The position numbers were made by a program, and so were the translations under genes. The notes beneath the pieces were generated by a model. That model had not been told where the DNA came from. It searched no databases and was given only the letters and a program-made list of their open reading frames with translations. Below, in pieces: positions 4,834 to 5,505 of a stretch of DNA of 5,505 nt. How positions within the stretch are numbered: position 1 is the stretch's first letter; every line of letters starts with the position of its first letter. This DNA comes from an archaeon (GTDB taxonomy: Archaea; Altiarchaeota; Altiarchaeia; JAFGQM01), in NCBI GenBank assembly GCA_029932835.1, contig JAOZPI010000056.1:1-5505 (forward strand). The letters are read 5' to 3'.

Positions 4834-5505
4834 ATGCCACTCAATAACCCAGAGATTGCCGTGTTCGGGCCGGAGGGGACGTTTACCGATGAAGCGGCGA
4901 GGAAGTACTTTGGAGACCGCAGGTTCGTTTATTACAGCACCGTCACTATGGTGTTTGAGGCTGTGGAAAGGGGTGCTGATTACGGCGTTATCCCCATAGA
5001 AAATTCCATAGAGGGGAGCGTTGGTGAGACAATCGAGTGCTTAAAGAATTATGATATCCATATCTACGCCGAGATATATCACACCATTCACCACGTTCTG
5101 GCTGGTGTTGGATCTCTTGCCGATGTACGCACTATTATGACCCATCCACAGGCCTTTAGTCAGTGCAGGACGAAAATAGGGAAATACTTCAAAAGCCCTC
5201 CAGACGTCATTACTACCTCACCGACCGGGGCTCCATTGTCCACAGCCGGTGCCATAGAGCTGGTGGCAGAGATGAAAGACAAGAAATACGCGGCCATAGG
5301 ATCAGAAACGGCGGCTAAAAAGCACGGCCTTAATATACTCCTTCCTGATCTATCTGACCAGGATGACAATGAGACAAGGTTCCTTGTGATATCAAAGAGG
5401 GAGACAGAACCGACCGGCAGAGACAAGACGAGCATACTGGTTGCTGTCAGAGATGAGGCTGGAGCGCTCTACAACCTTCTGGGGATCTTTGCAAAGGCGG
5501 GGGTT
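4834..5505 (+). CDS. pheA: Prephenate dehydratase with ACT domain (3' partial)
   Basis: 224 residues are visible with no stop before the window edge. The enzyme converts prephenate to phenylpyruvate, the committed step to phenylalanine, in the cytoplasm. Family landmarks appear in order: FGPEGTFTDEAA (11-22), GVIPIENSIEGSV (51-63), MTHPQAFSQC (102-111), STAGA (136-140), AAIGSETAA (153-161) and NETRFLVI (179-186), where T181-R182-F183 is the catalytic TRF motif. From about residue 198 (KTSILVAVRDEAGALYNLL) an ACT domain begins; its G-A-L motif is part of the phenylalanine-binding site that gives feedback inhibition in known members. The protein starts directly at the dehydratase, without the chorismate mutase domain of enterobacterial PheA. 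Dehydratase-ACT proteins are usually about 270-290 residues, so roughly the last quarter to fifth is missing. It is transcribed divergently from the protease operon. Confidence 0.96.
   Translation, partial: MPLNNPEIAVFGPEGTFTDEAARKYFGDRRFVYYSTVTMVFEAVERGADYGVIPIENSIEGSVGETIECLKNYDIHIYAEIYHTIHHVLAGVGSLADVRTIMTHPQAFSQCRTKIGKYFKSPPDVITTSPTGAPLSTAGAIELVAEMKDKKYAAIGSETAAKKHGLNILLPDLSDQDDNETRFLVISKRETEPTGRDKTSILVAVRDEAGALYNLLGIFAKAGV

Noticed and set aside
5160..5435. Minus-strand open frame opposite pheA
   Set aside because: pheA has a complete set of family motifs on the + strand here; the opposite frame has no start signal or recognisable motif.
1..5505. CRISPR array, tRNA or rRNA gene, transposase or insertion sequence
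   Set aside because: Nothing resembling spaced direct repeats, a tRNA cloverleaf, rRNA core sequence or a transposase was seen; nearly the whole window is accounted for by seven protein genes.

Overview
The window most likely comes from an archaeon. The divergent spacer at 4756-4833 carries two A/T-rich TATA-type boxes, each exactly 31 nt ahead of an ATG. Other starts have GGAG or GTGAGG ribosome-binding sites. HisI is a stand-alone protein (not fused to HisE), and the prephenate dehydratase has no chorismate mutase domain. Adjacent archaeal genes for a cohesin-dockerin protein and a cohesin protein are also known from Archaeoglobus fulgidus. I cannot fix the lineage further; an uncultivated euryarchaeon is a guess.

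Left part, 1-2097, + strand: two surface-protein genes in tandem. The first is cut by the left edge. It encodes a Cys-rich MopE-like metal-binding segment, a cohesin, a PKD domain and a C-terminal dockerin. The second encodes a signal peptide, a cohesin closely resembling the first, a Ser-rich linker, an Ig-like (carboxypeptidase-regulatory-like) domain and a C-terminal membrane anchor. Together they look like a small cohesin-dockerin surface assembly: an anchored receptor plus an adaptor that carries both halves of the interaction. No glycoside hydrolase or other enzyme is visible, so there is no reason to call it a cellulosome.

Middle, 2120-3022, + strand: a GNAT acetyltransferase of unknown substrate, followed 9 nt later by hisI (phosphoribosyl-AMP cyclohydrolase, histidine synthesis). 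Sampled lines show G+C rising from about 33-45% in the cohesin genes to about 55% here.

Right part, 3000-4755, - strand: a two-gene operon. A secreted, acidic, sequon-rich protein of unknown function is followed 4 nt later by a site-2-type M50 membrane metalloprotease with a C-terminal CBS-like region. The protease gene runs tail to tail into hisI with a 23-bp overlap. Divergently, from 4834 to the right edge, lies pheA (prephenate dehydratase with an ACT domain, phenylalanine synthesis), cut by the window end. Coding density is very high; no RNA gene, mobile element or CRISPR array is seen, and the longest gene-free stretch is the 78-bp spacer.
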